A DNA stretch of 64,000 nt from Anaerolineales bacterium UBA2395 (GCA_002343775.1 DDSH01000013.1:1-64000); one strand, 5' to 3'; counted from the stretch's first letter, positions 45,256-55,009 are shown. The notes: generated by a model not told the origin, from the sequence alone. Translations and numbers: made by a program.

Positions 45256-47382
45256 ATGAACACCAAACAACTCGAACTTCGTGTCGCCAACCTTGATTGC
45301 GAACATGACGCCGCCGCCATTGAGCGCGGCCTGCAAGGCTTTCCCGGCATTGCCGAACTGAAAATCTATCCTAAGTCCGCCAAGGTAGCGATCACATATG
45401 ATCCTGCCTCCACCAAGCCCGAAGCGGTGAAAGAAAAACTGGAATCACTCGGCTTCCCTCCGCAGAAGGGGATGGAGATGGCAGAACAACCAAAGCCCTG
45501 GCGTAACCCCAAGGTATTAACATCAGTTGCGTCAGGTGTGTTTCTGTTAATTGGCTGGTTACTTGGGCTGGCAGGTGTACCCGCAATTTTCTCAACCGTC
45601 GTCTACATCGCGGCGATTCTGATTGGCGGATACTATTTCGGACGTGAAGCGATTGAAGAACTGATCTTCGAGCGTGAAATTGGCATTGAGTTGCTAATGA
45701 GCACAGCGGCTGTCGTTGCTACGATCATGGGTCTGGCAGGCGAAGGCGCGATGCTGGTATTCCTCTATTCGATCAGCGAAGCTGCCGAAGGTTATACCGA
45801 AGAGAAAACGCGCGCTGCCATCAAGGCGTTGATGGATCTCGCACCAAAAGTTGCGCTTGTGCGCCGCGGTGGAGTCGAGCGCGAAATCCCTGTGCAAGAA
45901 CTGGAAGTTGGTGATGTGTTCATCGTCAAGCCAGGAGAGGCGATGGCAACGGATGGCGAGATTCTTGTTGGTGCTTCCAGTGTTAATCAGGCGCCAGTCA
46001 CCGGTGAAAGCGTGCCTGTGGAAAAACAGCCCGGCGATCCTGTGTTCGCCGGTAGCATCAACGGCGAGGGTGCGCTGGAAGTACGCGCCACCAAGACCTT
46101 TGCCGATAACACGATCAGCCGCATCATCCATATGGTTGAGGAAGCCCAGGAAAAGAAGGGCAAGAGCCAAAGGTTCATTGAAAGATTCGGCGCGCGCTAC
46201 AGCCCCGCTGTGCTTGCGATTGGAATTCTAATTGCGATTGTGCCGCCGCTATTTTTCAGCGCGGATTGGGTCACTTGGATTACGCGCGCAACTGTATTCA
46301 TAGTGGCAGCCGCTCCATGCGCGCTCGTCATTTCCATCCCCATCACTTTGGTGGCTTCCTTGGGTACTGGCGCGCGGCAGGGAGTGCTCATCAAAGGCGG
46401 CGTGTATGTCGAGGAACTGGCGAAAGTCAAGGTAGTGGCGCTGGACAAAACCGGGACGCTGACCCGCGGCGAGCCGGAAGTGACGGATGTGGTTCTGCTG
46501 CGCCAGGACGCGGATCGAATGGCGAGCTCACAGCAGGAATTGCTGGCGTTGGCGGCGGGCATCGAGCGGCGCAGCGGCCACCCGCTGGCGCAAGCCATTG
46601 TCCGGTATGCGGAGGACCAGGGTATTCAGCCATCTGAATTGGCAGACTTCCGCTCACTGACCGGTGCCGGAGCTTCTGCCAGGCTCGACGGACGCACGAT
46701 CTATGTCGGCAGTCCAGATATGTTCCACTCCCGCTTCAACGTTGCACTTGACAGCGTATGGGAAGATATCAACCAGCTTCAAAGCCAGGGCAAAACAGTG
46801 GTGGTGCTGGGTGATGAAGAAGCTCCCTGGGGCCTGATCGCCATCCGCGATAACATCCGTCCCAATGCGGCGAAGGCGATTGATGCCATCCACACGGCAG
46901 GTGTGGAAAAAGTGGTGATGCTGACGGGGGACAACGAACGTACTGCCCAGGCGATTGCGCGTGAACTGGGTATTGACGAAATCTACGCTGATCTGAAACC
47001 GGAAGACAAAGTAACGAAGGTGCGCGAACTTGCTGAGTGTTACGGACACGTGGCGATGGTCGGCGATGGCGTGAATGACGCTCCTGCACTCGCTGAGGCA
47101 ACAGTGGGAATTGCAATGGGTGCGGCGGGAACAGATGTGGCGCTCGAAACCGCTGACGTGGCATTGATGGCGGACGATCTCGAAAAATTGGCGTATGCGC
47201 TCAAGCTGGCAAAACGCAACCAATCGGTGGTGAACCAGAACCTGGCGCTGTCGGCCATCGTGATCGGCGCGCTAGTCATCGGCGCGATTGCAGGTGTCTT
47301 TTCATTGCCGATTGCGGTGCTGGGACACGAGATCAGCGAATTTATCGTCATTGGAAGTGGGTTGCGGATGTTACGCGCTTGA
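45256..47382 (+). CDS. P1B-type heavy-metal ATPase (APC type)
   Basis: Metal-exporting ATPase of 708 residues. The N-terminal HMA-like domain has LDCEHD, so only one Cys of the usual CxxC. Core: TGESVPVEK, the ion-site helix with APC in VAAAPCALVISIPITL (where Zn/Cd/Pb pumps have CPC), DKTGT, HPLAQAI, MLTGDN, GDGVNDAPAL; last helix GHEISEFIVIGSGLRML. The regulator of the cassette is Cd/Pb type, so Cd, Pb or Zn export is the likely job, but the APC site makes ion choice uncertain. Confidence 0.88.
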   Translation: MNTKQLELRVANLDCEHDAAAIERGLQGFPGIAELKIYPKSAKVAITYDPASTKPEAVKEKLESLGFPPQKGMEMAEQPKPWRNPKVLTSVASGVFLLIGWLLGLAGVPAIFSTVVYIAAILIGGYYFGREAIEELIFEREIGIELLMSTAAVVATIMGLAGEGAMLVFLYSISEAAEGYTEEKTRAAIKALMDLAPKVALVRRGGVEREIPVQELEVGDVFIVKPGEAMATDGEILVGASSVNQAPVTGESVPVEKQPGDPVFAGSINGEGALEVRATKTFADNTISRIIHMVEEAQEKKGKSQRFIERFGARYSPAVLAIGILIAIVPPLFFSADWVTWITRATVFIVAAAPCALVISIPITLVASLGTGARQGVLIKGGVYVEELAKVKVVALDKTGTLTRGEPEVTDVVLLRQDADRMASSQQELLALAAGIERRSGHPLAQAIVRYAEDQGIQPSELADFRSLTGAGASARLDGRTIYVGSPDMFHSRFNVALDSVWEDINQLQSQGKTVVVLGDEEAPWGLIAIRDNIRPNAAKAIDAIHTAGVEKVVMLTGDNERTAQAIARELGIDEIYADLKPEDKVTKVRELAECYGHVAMVGDGVNDAPALAEATVGIAMGAAGTDVALETADVALMADDLEKLAYALKLAKRNQSVVNQNLALSAIVIGALVIGAIAGVFSLPIAVLGHEISEFIVIGSGLRMLRA

Positions 47383-47394
47383 GGAGTTAGAGCA

Positions 47395-48159
47395 ATGGAG
47401 ACAAGTACTTTAGAGGTCGTGAAACGTAAGAAATCTGGCGCAGTGATCGCCAATCGCATAGTTTATTGGTTGAGCCGGAATTGGTTACTAGTTTTTAGCC
47501 TGGTCTGGGGTCTTGTGATTGGGCTGCCTTGGCTCGCACCGGTGTTCATGAAGCTAGGCTGGACAGGCGCAGCAAAGTTAATTTATCTGATTTATGCGCT
47601 GGAATGTCATCAACTTCCGGAGCGATCTTACTTTCTATTCGGGCCAAAGATGACCTATTCACTCGCAGAAATTCAAGCAGCCTGGCAGCCAACCAATAAT
47701 CCGCTGATCTTGCGCCAGTTTTTGGGTAACCAGCAGATGGGCTGGAAAGTGGCCTGGTGTGAGCGAACTACGTGGTGGTATGGGAGCATATGGGTTACCG
47801 CGCTCACATATAGCTATATTCGTAGACGGTTACCCACCCTTACTTTTCGGGCCCTTCTCTTGTCAGCATTGCCTATGGCATTGGATGGTGGCACGCACTT
47901 CATCAGTGACATTATTGACTTTGGCAACAGTTTCCGTGACAACAATGCCTGGCTTGCCACACTGACCAATCACATTTTCCCAGCCACATTCTATGCAGGC
48001 GATGCATCAGGTTCTTTCAACTTGTGGATGCGGTTAATTACTGGCGTGATATTCGGAATCGGTATCGTTTGGTTCTCGTTTCCGCAAGTGGAAGTTACCA
48101 TGAATGATCTAGCCCAAAGGATTGAACTCAAATTTCAGAAAGCGGGTCTACTTCTGTGA
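47395..48159 (+). CDS. DUF2085 membrane protein
   Basis: About five helices with the family signature ECHQLPERSYFLFG and ALPMALDGGTHFISD. DUF2085 proteins are of unknown function. Here it follows the P1B ATPase by 12 bases and ends the cassette. A strong terminator lies 150 bases on. Confidence 0.85.
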   Translation: METSTLEVVKRKKSGAVIANRIVYWLSRNWLLVFSLVWGLVIGLPWLAPVFMKLGWTGAAKLIYLIYALECHQLPERSYFLFGPKMTYSLAEIQAAWQPTNNPLILRQFLGNQQMGWKVAWCERTTWWYGSIWVTALTYSYIRRRLPTLTFRALLLSALPMALDGGTHFISDIIDFGNSFRDNNAWLATLTNHIFPATFYAGDASGSFNLWMRLITGVIFGIGIVWFSFPQVEVTMNDLAQRIELKFQKAGLLL

Positions 48160-48308
48160 TCGTTGCAGCAACACAATCGCCGATATTGTCATCATAGAAA
48201 TTCAGCGAGATTGTTGAAGCAGGAATAGAAACCAGGCATTTAGAAGTACATAAACTTTCATACGTAAACGACACACCACAACCTCCCCCAGGCGCGAATC
48301 AATATATT

Positions 48309-48342
48309 TCGGCTGGCAGAAACTTCTGTCAGCCGATTTTTT
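48309..48342 (+). terminator. Rho-independent terminator
   Basis: Stem TCGGCTGGCAG / CTGTCAGCCGA (one G.T pair) around a short loop AAACTT, at 48309-48336, followed by six T (48337-48342). It ends the cmtR-DUF2085 cassette just before the Flp pilin gene. Confidence 0.85.
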
Positions 48343-48361
48343 ATTTCAAAAAGGAGATTCC

Positions 48362-48541
48362 ATGTTCACTTTGTTCAAACGTTTCGTCCGCGAAGAGGAT
48401 GGTCAGGACTTTGCCGAATACGCCCTGATCCTGGGCGCCATCGGTGTGGTCGCGATTGCCGTGATCGCCCGCTATCGCAACGAACTGATCGCCGCCTTCG
48501 AAGCCGGCATCGAAGCCCTGCGCATGGCGCGAGGCGGATAG
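48362..48541 (+). CDS. Flp/Fap-type pilin (59 aa)
   Basis: Short leader MFTLFKRFVREEDG followed by QDFAEYALILGAIGVVAIAV: a prepilin peptidase site after Gly with Glu at +5 and a hydrophobic helix, as in type IVb Flp pilins. A perfect AAGGAG site precedes the ATG. It is shorter than 60 residues and easily missed. TadE-like genes follow, and prepilin peptidases lie at 55709 and 58699. Confidence 0.88.
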   Translation: MFTLFKRFVREEDGQDFAEYALILGAIGVVAIAVIARYRNELIAAFEAGIEALRMARGG

Positions 48542-48543
48542 AG

Positions 48544-48936
48544 ATGTTCCGCTGGAAGGAAAAGGGGCAAACGATGGCAGAGTTCGCCCTGGTCATGCCG
48601 ATTCTAATTCTGCTTATGTTCGGCATGACCTTTGCCGCGTTCTATGCCTTCCGTTCCGCCTCCACGGATTGGGGCGTGTTCATCACGGGTGTCGCTTCCG
48701 GTTCATACAACACACCGGCGACCGAACATGCCCGTGACAATGTCTTATGGCCCGATCTCGCGGACCGGATCAATGCCGGGCAGACCGGTCCGCGTCAGGT
48801 GCGTTCGTTGATCAGTGTGGAGGACTCACGGGATTGGATCTTTGGCATTCGCCTGATCGAAGCGCAACGGGCCGAGACCAACTTTCGCCTTTGGCGCTTC
48901 TATCCCGGCCCGCCCCCTGCTGGAGGGTTCGAATGA
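48544..48936 (+). CDS. TadE-like pseudopilin
   Basis: Short basic start, then EKGQTMAEFALVMPILILLMFG, the TadE-type N-terminal helix, and an exported domain of about 100 residues. It starts two bases after the pilin stop and overlaps the next start by four bases (ATGA). Confidence 0.85.
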   Translation: MFRWKEKGQTMAEFALVMPILILLMFGMTFAAFYAFRSASTDWGVFITGVASGSYNTPATEHARDNVLWPDLADRINAGQTGPRQVRSLISVEDSRDWIFGIRLIEAQRAETNFRLWRFYPGPPPAGGFE

Positions 48937-49361
48937 AAACCCCGTACCGAAAAGGCGAACGCGGACAAGCCTTGGCAGAAACGGCTTTGTTCGCAATGCT
49001 GGCAGTCATTATGGCATTCGGTTTGCTGGCATGGATCCCAACGCATCGGGCTCGCACCGCGGCGACTGCAGCTGCCTATGCCTGTTCACAGTTCCTGTCG
49101 CAATCGCCTGATCCCGCACGCGCCCGAAATAATGCGGTGAATGTCGCCTGGCAAACCCTGAATGCGGATTGGTCCGCATCAGCGGGCGTGCAATATCGGG
49201 TGCAGGTCTCGCCGCCCAGTGGACCGGGAGAGCCGGGTCAGTGTCTGGTCTCGTTTCAAGCGCCGACCTTGTTCGACGGTCTACTGAGTTTGAGTGAAAG
49301 CGGATGGAACAGTGAGTGGTTCATCTCGCGCTCGGAGACCTGGAAGGCAAAGTGGCGATGA
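48933..49361 (+). CDS. TadE-like protein
   Basis: Begins MKTPYRKGERGQALAETALF with a hydrophobic helix (about 14-35) and an exported tail with Cys. Overlaps both neighbours by ATGA. Second pseudopilin-type protein of the set. Confidence 0.8.
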   Translation: MKTPYRKGERGQALAETALFAMLAVIMAFGLLAWIPTHRARTAATAAAYACSQFLSQSPDPARARNNAVNVAWQTLNADWSASAGVQYRVQVSPPSGPGEPGQCLVSFQAPTLFDGLLSLSESGWNSEWFISRSETWKAKWR

Positions 49362-49774
49362 AGATCAAACTCAAAGAACGCGGACAATCTGTCGCCTTGT
49401 TCGCCATCCTGATGCCCATCATGTCGCTCTTTCTGTTGGGCATCCTCGATTACATGGTGACCAATGCGCGCGTGATGGAGACCGTTGCAGCCGCAGACCT
49501 TGCCGCTCATGCCGGCGCACAGGAGATCACAGTCTTGCCGGATGGGACCATTACCGCCACCAGTGCTGGCAACGGGATCGCCGCTACTTACTTCAATTCA
49601 CAGCGACCGGGATCCGCACAACTTACCTCGGTCTCCTGTGGACGACATCAAGGGCGGCCTGCCTGTTATGTCACTGCGCAAGTTCAATCGGCGGGGTACT
49701 TGTTCCCCGCCCGCTGGGTGACCGTGCGCGCCATTGGATATCTGGCGCATGGCGTGACCCGCGAAGATCAATAA
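49358..49774 (+). CDS. TadG-like pilus assembly protein
   Basis: Begins MKIKLKERGQSVALFAILMP with a helix of the TadG/TadE type (about 9-32), then about 105 residues including two Cys. Start ATG 49358 overlaps the preceding stop. Full TadG proteins are much longer, so this is a short form. Confidence 0.75.
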   Translation: MKIKLKERGQSVALFAILMPIMSLFLLGILDYMVTNARVMETVAAADLAAHAGAQEITVLPDGTITATSAGNGIAATYFNSQRPGSAQLTSVSCGRHQGRPACYVTAQVQSAGYLFPARWVTVRAIGYLAHGVTREDQ

Positions 49775-49789
49775 TTTTTTTGGAGAAGA

Positions 49790-50806
49790 ATGAATTCGCT
49801 ATGGAAAACAATCCTGGATGGATTGACCTATAAAGACCTTGCCGGGAAACGGCAACCCCGCATTTACACCGTTGTCACCGGGCTGATCCTATTATTGCTG
49901 TTCGTGGCTGGAGGGATGGCAGGCTTGAATCGCTATCTATTGATGAGCCGTGTACAAGCCACCCCGGAAGCAGTCACCCTCCCGACACAGACAATGGAAC
50001 CAGTGGCTACGGAAACCATTGTGACCAGCCCATCGGGTGGCGTTGATTCGTTTGGCTGCCCAACCGATTCGTCGGAGTGGTCCTTTACACCGACCATGAT
50101 CAGCGAGAATTATCAGATTATCCAGCCTGCCTGTGTCTATCAAGGTTTGGAGAAAAGCATTGCCTGGGCGTTGGCAGTCCGTGAAGGATACAGCCGCGCC
50201 GAAGCCACTGAGCTGCTTGGGTTCACAGAGATGCCCATGCGCCAGATGGAAACTGTCACCCTGCCCAGGGATGCAAACGATCTTGTGGATGTACCGGTCA
50301 GTTTCATCCCACCCAATCCCGATTTCAAGGAGTGGCGTTTGAATGCCAACGGTGAAGCCGCAGTCACGTATGCCTTGCGCGGATGTTTTGAGACATCCTC
50401 GGTCAAAGGCAATCGTGTCGAGATCTGGGGCGGTGAATATCCCGTGATCTGTCTGGTGGTGGAGGATGCCGAGAACACTCACATCCTCTATGCGTTGAAT
50501 GATCACATGTACATATCGCCTGCCACGCCCATGCGTTCCTTTCTGCTCTTTGGATATCTGGGCGATGGGCAGTGGGTCTGGCTGGGCACACAGACGGAAC
50601 CCAAATTGGAGATCACCGACGCAAAGGAAAATGCCAGCGACCGTCTAACCGTGGCAACCTTGTACGACTCCCAACCCTGGGATGCCAAGTGGCTGAGTAA
50701 CACTTGGCATCTTGACATGCAACCGCTGCCGGAAAACTGGCAGTCTCTCACGGATGAAAACGAGAAGCAGTATATCCTCTCCGTGTTATCGGGAGCCGCG
50801 CCATGA
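49790..50806 (+). CDS. Single-helix exported protein, unknown
   Basis: 338 residues: cytoplasmic start, membrane helix (about 29-50), then a large exported domain with four Cys and no recognised family. It overlaps the next gene by four bases and lies within the pilus cluster, so a surface or assembly role is likely. Confidence 0.7.
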   Translation: MNSLWKTILDGLTYKDLAGKRQPRIYTVVTGLILLLLFVAGGMAGLNRYLLMSRVQATPEAVTLPTQTMEPVATETIVTSPSGGVDSFGCPTDSSEWSFTPTMISENYQIIQPACVYQGLEKSIAWALAVREGYSRAEATELLGFTEMPMRQMETVTLPRDANDLVDVPVSFIPPNPDFKEWRLNANGEAAVTYALRGCFETSSVKGNRVEIWGGEYPVICLVVEDAENTHILYALNDHMYISPATPMRSFLLFGYLGDGQWVWLGTQTEPKLEITDAKENASDRLTVATLYDSQPWDAKWLSNTWHLDMQPLPENWQSLTDENEKQYILSVLSGAAP

Positions 50807-52005
50807 AACGCGCCAGTCTATTTCTTCTGCTGATCGTCCTACTCTCCGTTCAACCTTTATCCGTCCTGGCACAGTCTGCCCCATCCTGTTCCTTTCAACC
50901 GGATGGAAGCATCATCTGCACCACAGGTGGAGGAAATGAAGGCGGCGGAGAGGAAGGCGGTGGAAATAACAATAACAACAATAGCGGTGGCGCTTGCACA
51001 CCCGGCAATCATCTGGCATTCCAAGTCGTTGAATATTATTCGGAAAGCAGTTCCTGCAAGGTGTTTCCCATCCGGGTGGATAACTGCACCGGGCAGGTCC
51101 TGCATATCATCGAGCAACCGGCAGTCATGCCTTGTGAACTGCCCAATACCACACCGCCTCAACATCCCTGTACATCGTTCTCTGTGACGGCTGGCGGTAT
51201 CACCTGTACCAACAACGGCTGGAACGTAAGTGCGCGTGTTACATTTCCCGAGATCTATCTGGATGTGCGCCCATATCCTGCGACTCTTGTTCGCTGGCCT
51301 ACCGTTGTCCGCAATGGCGGTATGCCTGAATCCTCCGGATCAGGTGGCGTGAACTATATTCCCAATGGCGGCGGATCGCCCAGTCATCCACAGGTGGGCG
51401 ACTGGCAAAATCTACGCCTGATTCTGACCTTGCGACCTGCTGGTCCCATGTTTGTGACTCTGCCTCTAGTTGGAGACCTGATGTTATCCAATGGCGCAAG
51501 CCAAACCATTCAATGGGAAGTACCATCCCATCCGGCTGTGGGAGCGACCACCCTCGCAGGGAGTGTCAGTGGACTGGATGAACTGCCTGGGGACATGCCC
51601 CTGTTCGTTGGCAACGGACGCGCTCCGTACAAGTTGTTCTGGGAGTTGCGTTATCAGGAATATGAAGCCATCGAGGGCTGTCTTGCCGGTCCGAATGGCA
51701 ACGGTAATTACAACTGCGGCGGCGGAACCGGACATCGTGGCATCACTGGGTATGAATGGAAAACACATTCCAGCGGAGGCGAGATTCCCCCATCTGCCGT
51801 GGCAAATCTACCTGCCGCAAGGATGGCGGATATCAACAACGATGGTACGCCGGACGCCTATTGGGATACCAACCTAACCCTGCGACGCATGGATGATGCC
51901 GGCAGTATCAGCAATCCTCAATACCAGCGTTCCTGGAATTGGGGCGGGATCATCTATTGGGCAGTGCGCGAAGGGCAGGGGCAGATTGGCTGGCCGGGAC
52001 AGTAA
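50803..52005 (+). CDS. Secreted Cys-rich protein, unknown
   Basis: Signal peptide (about 1-23, cut after VLAQ), a Gly/Asn-rich linker, then about 330 residues with many Cys and a calcium-loop motif DINNDGTPD near residue 346. No known family. A possible pilus-tip or adhesin-like protein by position only. It ends four bases before the convergent polymerase gene. Confidence 0.7.
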   Translation: MKRASLFLLLIVLLSVQPLSVLAQSAPSCSFQPDGSIICTTGGGNEGGGEEGGGNNNNNNSGGACTPGNHLAFQVVEYYSESSSCKVFPIRVDNCTGQVLHIIEQPAVMPCELPNTTPPQHPCTSFSVTAGGITCTNNGWNVSARVTFPEIYLDVRPYPATLVRWPTVVRNGGMPESSGSGGVNYIPNGGGSPSHPQVGDWQNLRLILTLRPAGPMFVTLPLVGDLMLSNGASQTIQWEVPSHPAVGATTLAGSVSGLDELPGDMPLFVGNGRAPYKLFWELRYQEYEAIEGCLAGPNGNGNYNCGGGTGHRGITGYEWKTHSSGGEIPPSAVANLPAARMADINNDGTPDAYWDTNLTLRRMDDAGSISNPQYQRSWNWGGIIYWAVREGQGQIGWPGQ

Positions 52006-52009
52006 CCAT

Positions 52010-54148
52010 TCATAACAATCGTTCCGGCATAAGCAAAGGCTTGCACGGATCAATCACTGTTTGGATCGCACGATCCAAAAGCTTGTAATAACGCTTTGTG
52101 TCCAACTTTCCGGAGTCCAATGCCTCCTCCAATTCCCAGGCATGGACTCCGGTTCCATTTCGGGCAAACAGGAATTCCAGCGATTGACCGGGAGCGAACT
52201 GCCTGCCATGCGCTTGCAACTGCAAGGCGGCATGCGCAGCTGGAGAGGGAGTCTTATATGCTTCAATTGTCTGACTTAACCTTTGACGGATAACCAATTC
52301 ATCCAATGGAACACGACCAATTCTGAGTTCACGTTTTGCATCTTCCATCAAATTCATAACATCTGGAACGCGGTTGGCAAATTCACGCGGAGTATTCGCA
52401 CGTGCCAGAATTTCCAACGCCTTCAATTGAATCTTTCTCACCCACAGGGTCGTGTCCCTTCGACGCAACTCGATGCCGCGATATTTGAGCGTGCCATCCT
52501 GAAAGGCACCAAAGTATTGGTTGGGCACAGGCACACGTGCATCCCGCTTGGAAGCCAGGAATGCGACCCACTTGAAGACTCCCTCCAATGCAATGGGGAT
52601 GCCTGTTTTTTCCTCGATGGCATTCATAAGTGGCGTAAATTCTGATGGCTTGTGAAACCCCTCTTGCTGGACGAACAAACAATCCACATACATATGAATG
52701 ACCGTGAATCCCATATCTTCAGCAACTTCCTTGGCTTGCAGCATCAACTCGCGGCTCGTGGCGGTCACGGCTTCATGGGATTCGATTTTTCCAAAGCGGG
52801 CATTCTTGTATCCCAAATATCCAAAGCACACCACCAACAACCACTTGAGCGCCGCAGCACGGGCTTTGAGGATTTCGACTCTACAATCGCGCGGGTCGAG
52901 ATCGGAGAGGATGTTCTTTAGCATTAGGCGTTTTTCCAACAGAGGTCGCAGGGTTTTTGGTATCAATCCCTCTGGCGCATTTTCCAGCCCAACGGTCTCC
53001 GGAGAGATATTGTGTTTCACCATGATTGCAGGATACATGGAAGAGAAATCGATCTGTGCCACATTACCGTGGAGTCCGATCAAGGGTTGGTAGATCAAAC
53101 CGCCATGATCAGTACGGATCAATTCGGACAGCGTCTTCGTCCCTTCAACCTGCTGCTTTTGAACAGGAACCATGACTGCGTTGCATAACGCAGTCAGCAT
53201 CTGCATGGCAGTGATGCCTGCGCCAGGAGATTTACGCGCCATCTCCTGCACACCAATGCCTGTGACACGCGCCTGTTCCATCGCGCCTTCCAGCCCATAT
53301 TCCCCAAAAGACATGGCATTTTTGCGGTCAATGTGCCAGCGTCCGAACAGATGGGATTGTGCGCCGCGATAAGTGACTTGACCATAGGCAAAATAACTAT
53401 CGGCTTTGCGCGTCATGATCTGTCTGTTCTCATCACGATTCGGATTCAACTCAATGCCGGTTTCCTCGGACCATGCACCAAGTTGCGGGAACAACCAGGT
53501 ATCACCGTAATCGGTCAGGATCAGGTCGGGATCAAGTCGCTGCAGGTCGGCTTTCAAGCCGATCAGGAAGGGTCTGGGTGAATCAAGGGACAGACTGTAT
53601 TCCCTCTGCCCGTATTTCACATGCAATTGTTTGGGTTTCCGGATCGCAGGATTACAGTCCGGTGCAAGAGTCAGAATGCGCAATGGGATGGGAGTCGGGT
53701 CGATCTCCCAAGGCGAGGACAAAGGCTCGATGGATTGAATCCATTCATCATCAAACCTGACATGGCAGCGCCCCAACAAATAGGTATTTGTCCGGGCAAT
53801 AAAACGCAGGGTGATGGGAATATCTGCATCGTAGTAATCCAGGGATGGGAATTGTCTTTGTAGTTCCCCGAACATTTTTTGAAGACCGGCTGGATTGGAT
53901 GTAGTGACTGCCATTACATCCCGTTCTCCAAGAAAGAGATCGCGGCGAACGGTTCGTTCCAATTTAACGTCTTTTTCTTTCAGGTATTTCCACACCTGCC
54001 GTAATAAATTGAAGTCCCCTGCCGCATAGAACGTGATGTCAAATTCCATATGCAGGTGTAGGCGTTTGTCATCATCGGTCAGGAGCCATAGGTTAATTCC
54101 ATCATCCTCCGCATATACATCCAGGAGCCAGCCAATTGCCTTAGCCAT
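52010..54148 (-). CDS. B-family DNA polymerase-like protein with broken motif C
   Basis: 712 residues. Motif A is intact (QIDFSSMYPAIM, Asp367). Motif B is altered: K-x3-V-V-C-F-G then YLGY, where polymerases have K-x3-N-S-x-Y-G. Motif C reads Y-V-D489-C-L-F-V, two residues shorter than Y-x-D-T-D-S-L-F-V and without the second Asp that binds metal. The thumb-side pattern YRGIELRRRDTT is kept. Exonuclease motifs are not convincing. It therefore looks like an archaeal-type PolB that has probably lost catalysis and serves a structural or accessory role. Last gene of a minus-strand cassette. Confidence 0.8.
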   Translation of the reverse strand: MAKAIGWLLDVYAEDDGINLWLLTDDDKRLHLHMEFDITFYAAGDFNLLRQVWKYLKEKDVKLERTVRRDLFLGERDVMAVTTSNPAGLQKMFGELQRQFPSLDYYDADIPITLRFIARTNTYLLGRCHVRFDDEWIQSIEPLSSPWEIDPTPIPLRILTLAPDCNPAIRKPKQLHVKYGQREYSLSLDSPRPFLIGLKADLQRLDPDLILTDYGDTWLFPQLGAWSEETGIELNPNRDENRQIMTRKADSYFAYGQVTYRGAQSHLFGRWHIDRKNAMSFGEYGLEGAMEQARVTGIGVQEMARKSPGAGITAMQMLTALCNAVMVPVQKQQVEGTKTLSELIRTDHGGLIYQPLIGLHGNVAQIDFSSMYPAIMVKHNISPETVGLENAPEGLIPKTLRPLLEKRLMLKNILSDLDPRDCRVEILKARAAALKWLLVVCFGYLGYKNARFGKIESHEAVTATSRELMLQAKEVAEDMGFTVIHMYVDCLFVQQEGFHKPSEFTPLMNAIEEKTGIPIALEGVFKWVAFLASKRDARVPVPNQYFGAFQDGTLKYRGIELRRRDTTLWVRKIQLKALEILARANTPREFANRVPDVMNLMEDAKRELRIGRVPLDELVIRQRLSQTIEAYKTPSPAAHAALQLQAHGRQFAPGQSLEFLFARNGTGVHAWELEEALDSGKLDTKRYYKLLDRAIQTVIDPCKPLLMPERLL

Positions 54149-54169
54149 AATTCGACACGGCTCCGCCAG

Positions 54170-54436
54170 TCAACCCAGATTTTTCTTTTTCAGTTCATCA
54201 AGTTCCTGCTGAAGCACCGCGATTTCCTTGGATTGCTCCAATAACATGGCAAGCAAGGCAGTTTCAAAAGGCAATAGAGACTCCGCCTGCCCGATGGCAG
54301 CGATGTGCCGACGCGCAGCGGCAAAGAGACCATCGAATATATACTGATCACTGCGACGCAAGGTACGCCGAAATGCCGAAAGGTTGGCTTCGGTTTCTGT
54401 CAGAAGTTGGGTGATGGTGACGAGAGTGCGACCCAT
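54170..54436 (-). CDS. Small helical protein of the PolB cassette
   Basis: 88 residues, nearly all helical, ending in a coiled coil (EQSKEIAVLQQELDELKKK). No family recognised. It lies 21 bases before the PolB-like gene and five after the RecA-like gene, so it is probably a subunit of the same assembly. Confidence 0.7.
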   Translation of the reverse strand: MGRTLVTITQLLTETEANLSAFRRTLRRSDQYIFDGLFAAARRHIAAIGQAESLLPFETALLAMLLEQSKEIAVLQQELDELKKKNLG

Positions 54437-54441
54437 ATCAT

Positions 54442-54999
54442 TCAGAAGAGCGACGGTTGGGTGGGTTGGCAGGCGGGCGCTTCCTGGATCATCACTTCAT
54501 CCGCCTGTCTGCAGACTTGTTCAAGCAGGAAGTCACGTTCCTCTGCCAGGGGCGGGGCGAGAGTCACAACGACAGGTCCGGAGAGTACAAGACGTTGAAT
54601 TTGACTGAGACAGGATTTCAAGAGCCGGTAGGCTTCATAGGTCGGCACATGATCGTCATAGAATGTGTTCAACAAGTCCAGAATCAAATAAGGTTGGTTA
54701 AGGGATGGAGTGGAACTTAACAAGGTATTCATTTCATAACAGGTAAAGGCGCGCCGGCTGAACAAGCGGTTTGCTGCCGTTGAAATATCCACCGTTTTCG
54801 TGCGCAGTAATTTAGCAACCTGATACGGACGATACCGGTTACCGCCATCCATGATGGTGACTGCGCCGCGCAAGCCAAGTTCAGCGATCAACACCATGCT
54901 TTCGGTGCGTGCAGCGTCCGATGTGTAGATCACAATTAGTTTGCCGGTTTTGAGAACGGGAAGGATGTCCATCCCGACAGAATACAACCTCCCCTTCAT
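54442..54999 (-). CDS. RecA/RadA-like protein without Walker A
   Basis: 185 residues that follow the RecA fold. The segment GKLIVIYTSDAARTESM sits where Walker A belongs but lacks the GKT. Then VTIMDGGNRYRPYQVAKLL and FSRRAFTCYEMNTLL match the Rad51-type TEG-F-P-ER and ARAFNTDHQ regions, and YLILDLLNTFY matches Walker B. It probably cannot hydrolyse ATP. ATG 54972 is an alternative start. It precedes the small helical and PolB-like genes. Confidence 0.65.
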   Translation of the reverse strand: MKGRLYSVGMDILPVLKTGKLIVIYTSDAARTESMVLIAELGLRGAVTIMDGGNRYRPYQVAKLLRTKTVDISTAANRLFSRRAFTCYEMNTLLSSTPSLNQPYLILDLLNTFYDDHVPTYEAYRLLKSCLSQIQRLVLSGPVVVTLAPPLAEERDFLLEQVCRQADEVMIQEAPACQPTQPSLF

Positions 55000-55009
55000 A
55001 TATGATAGC

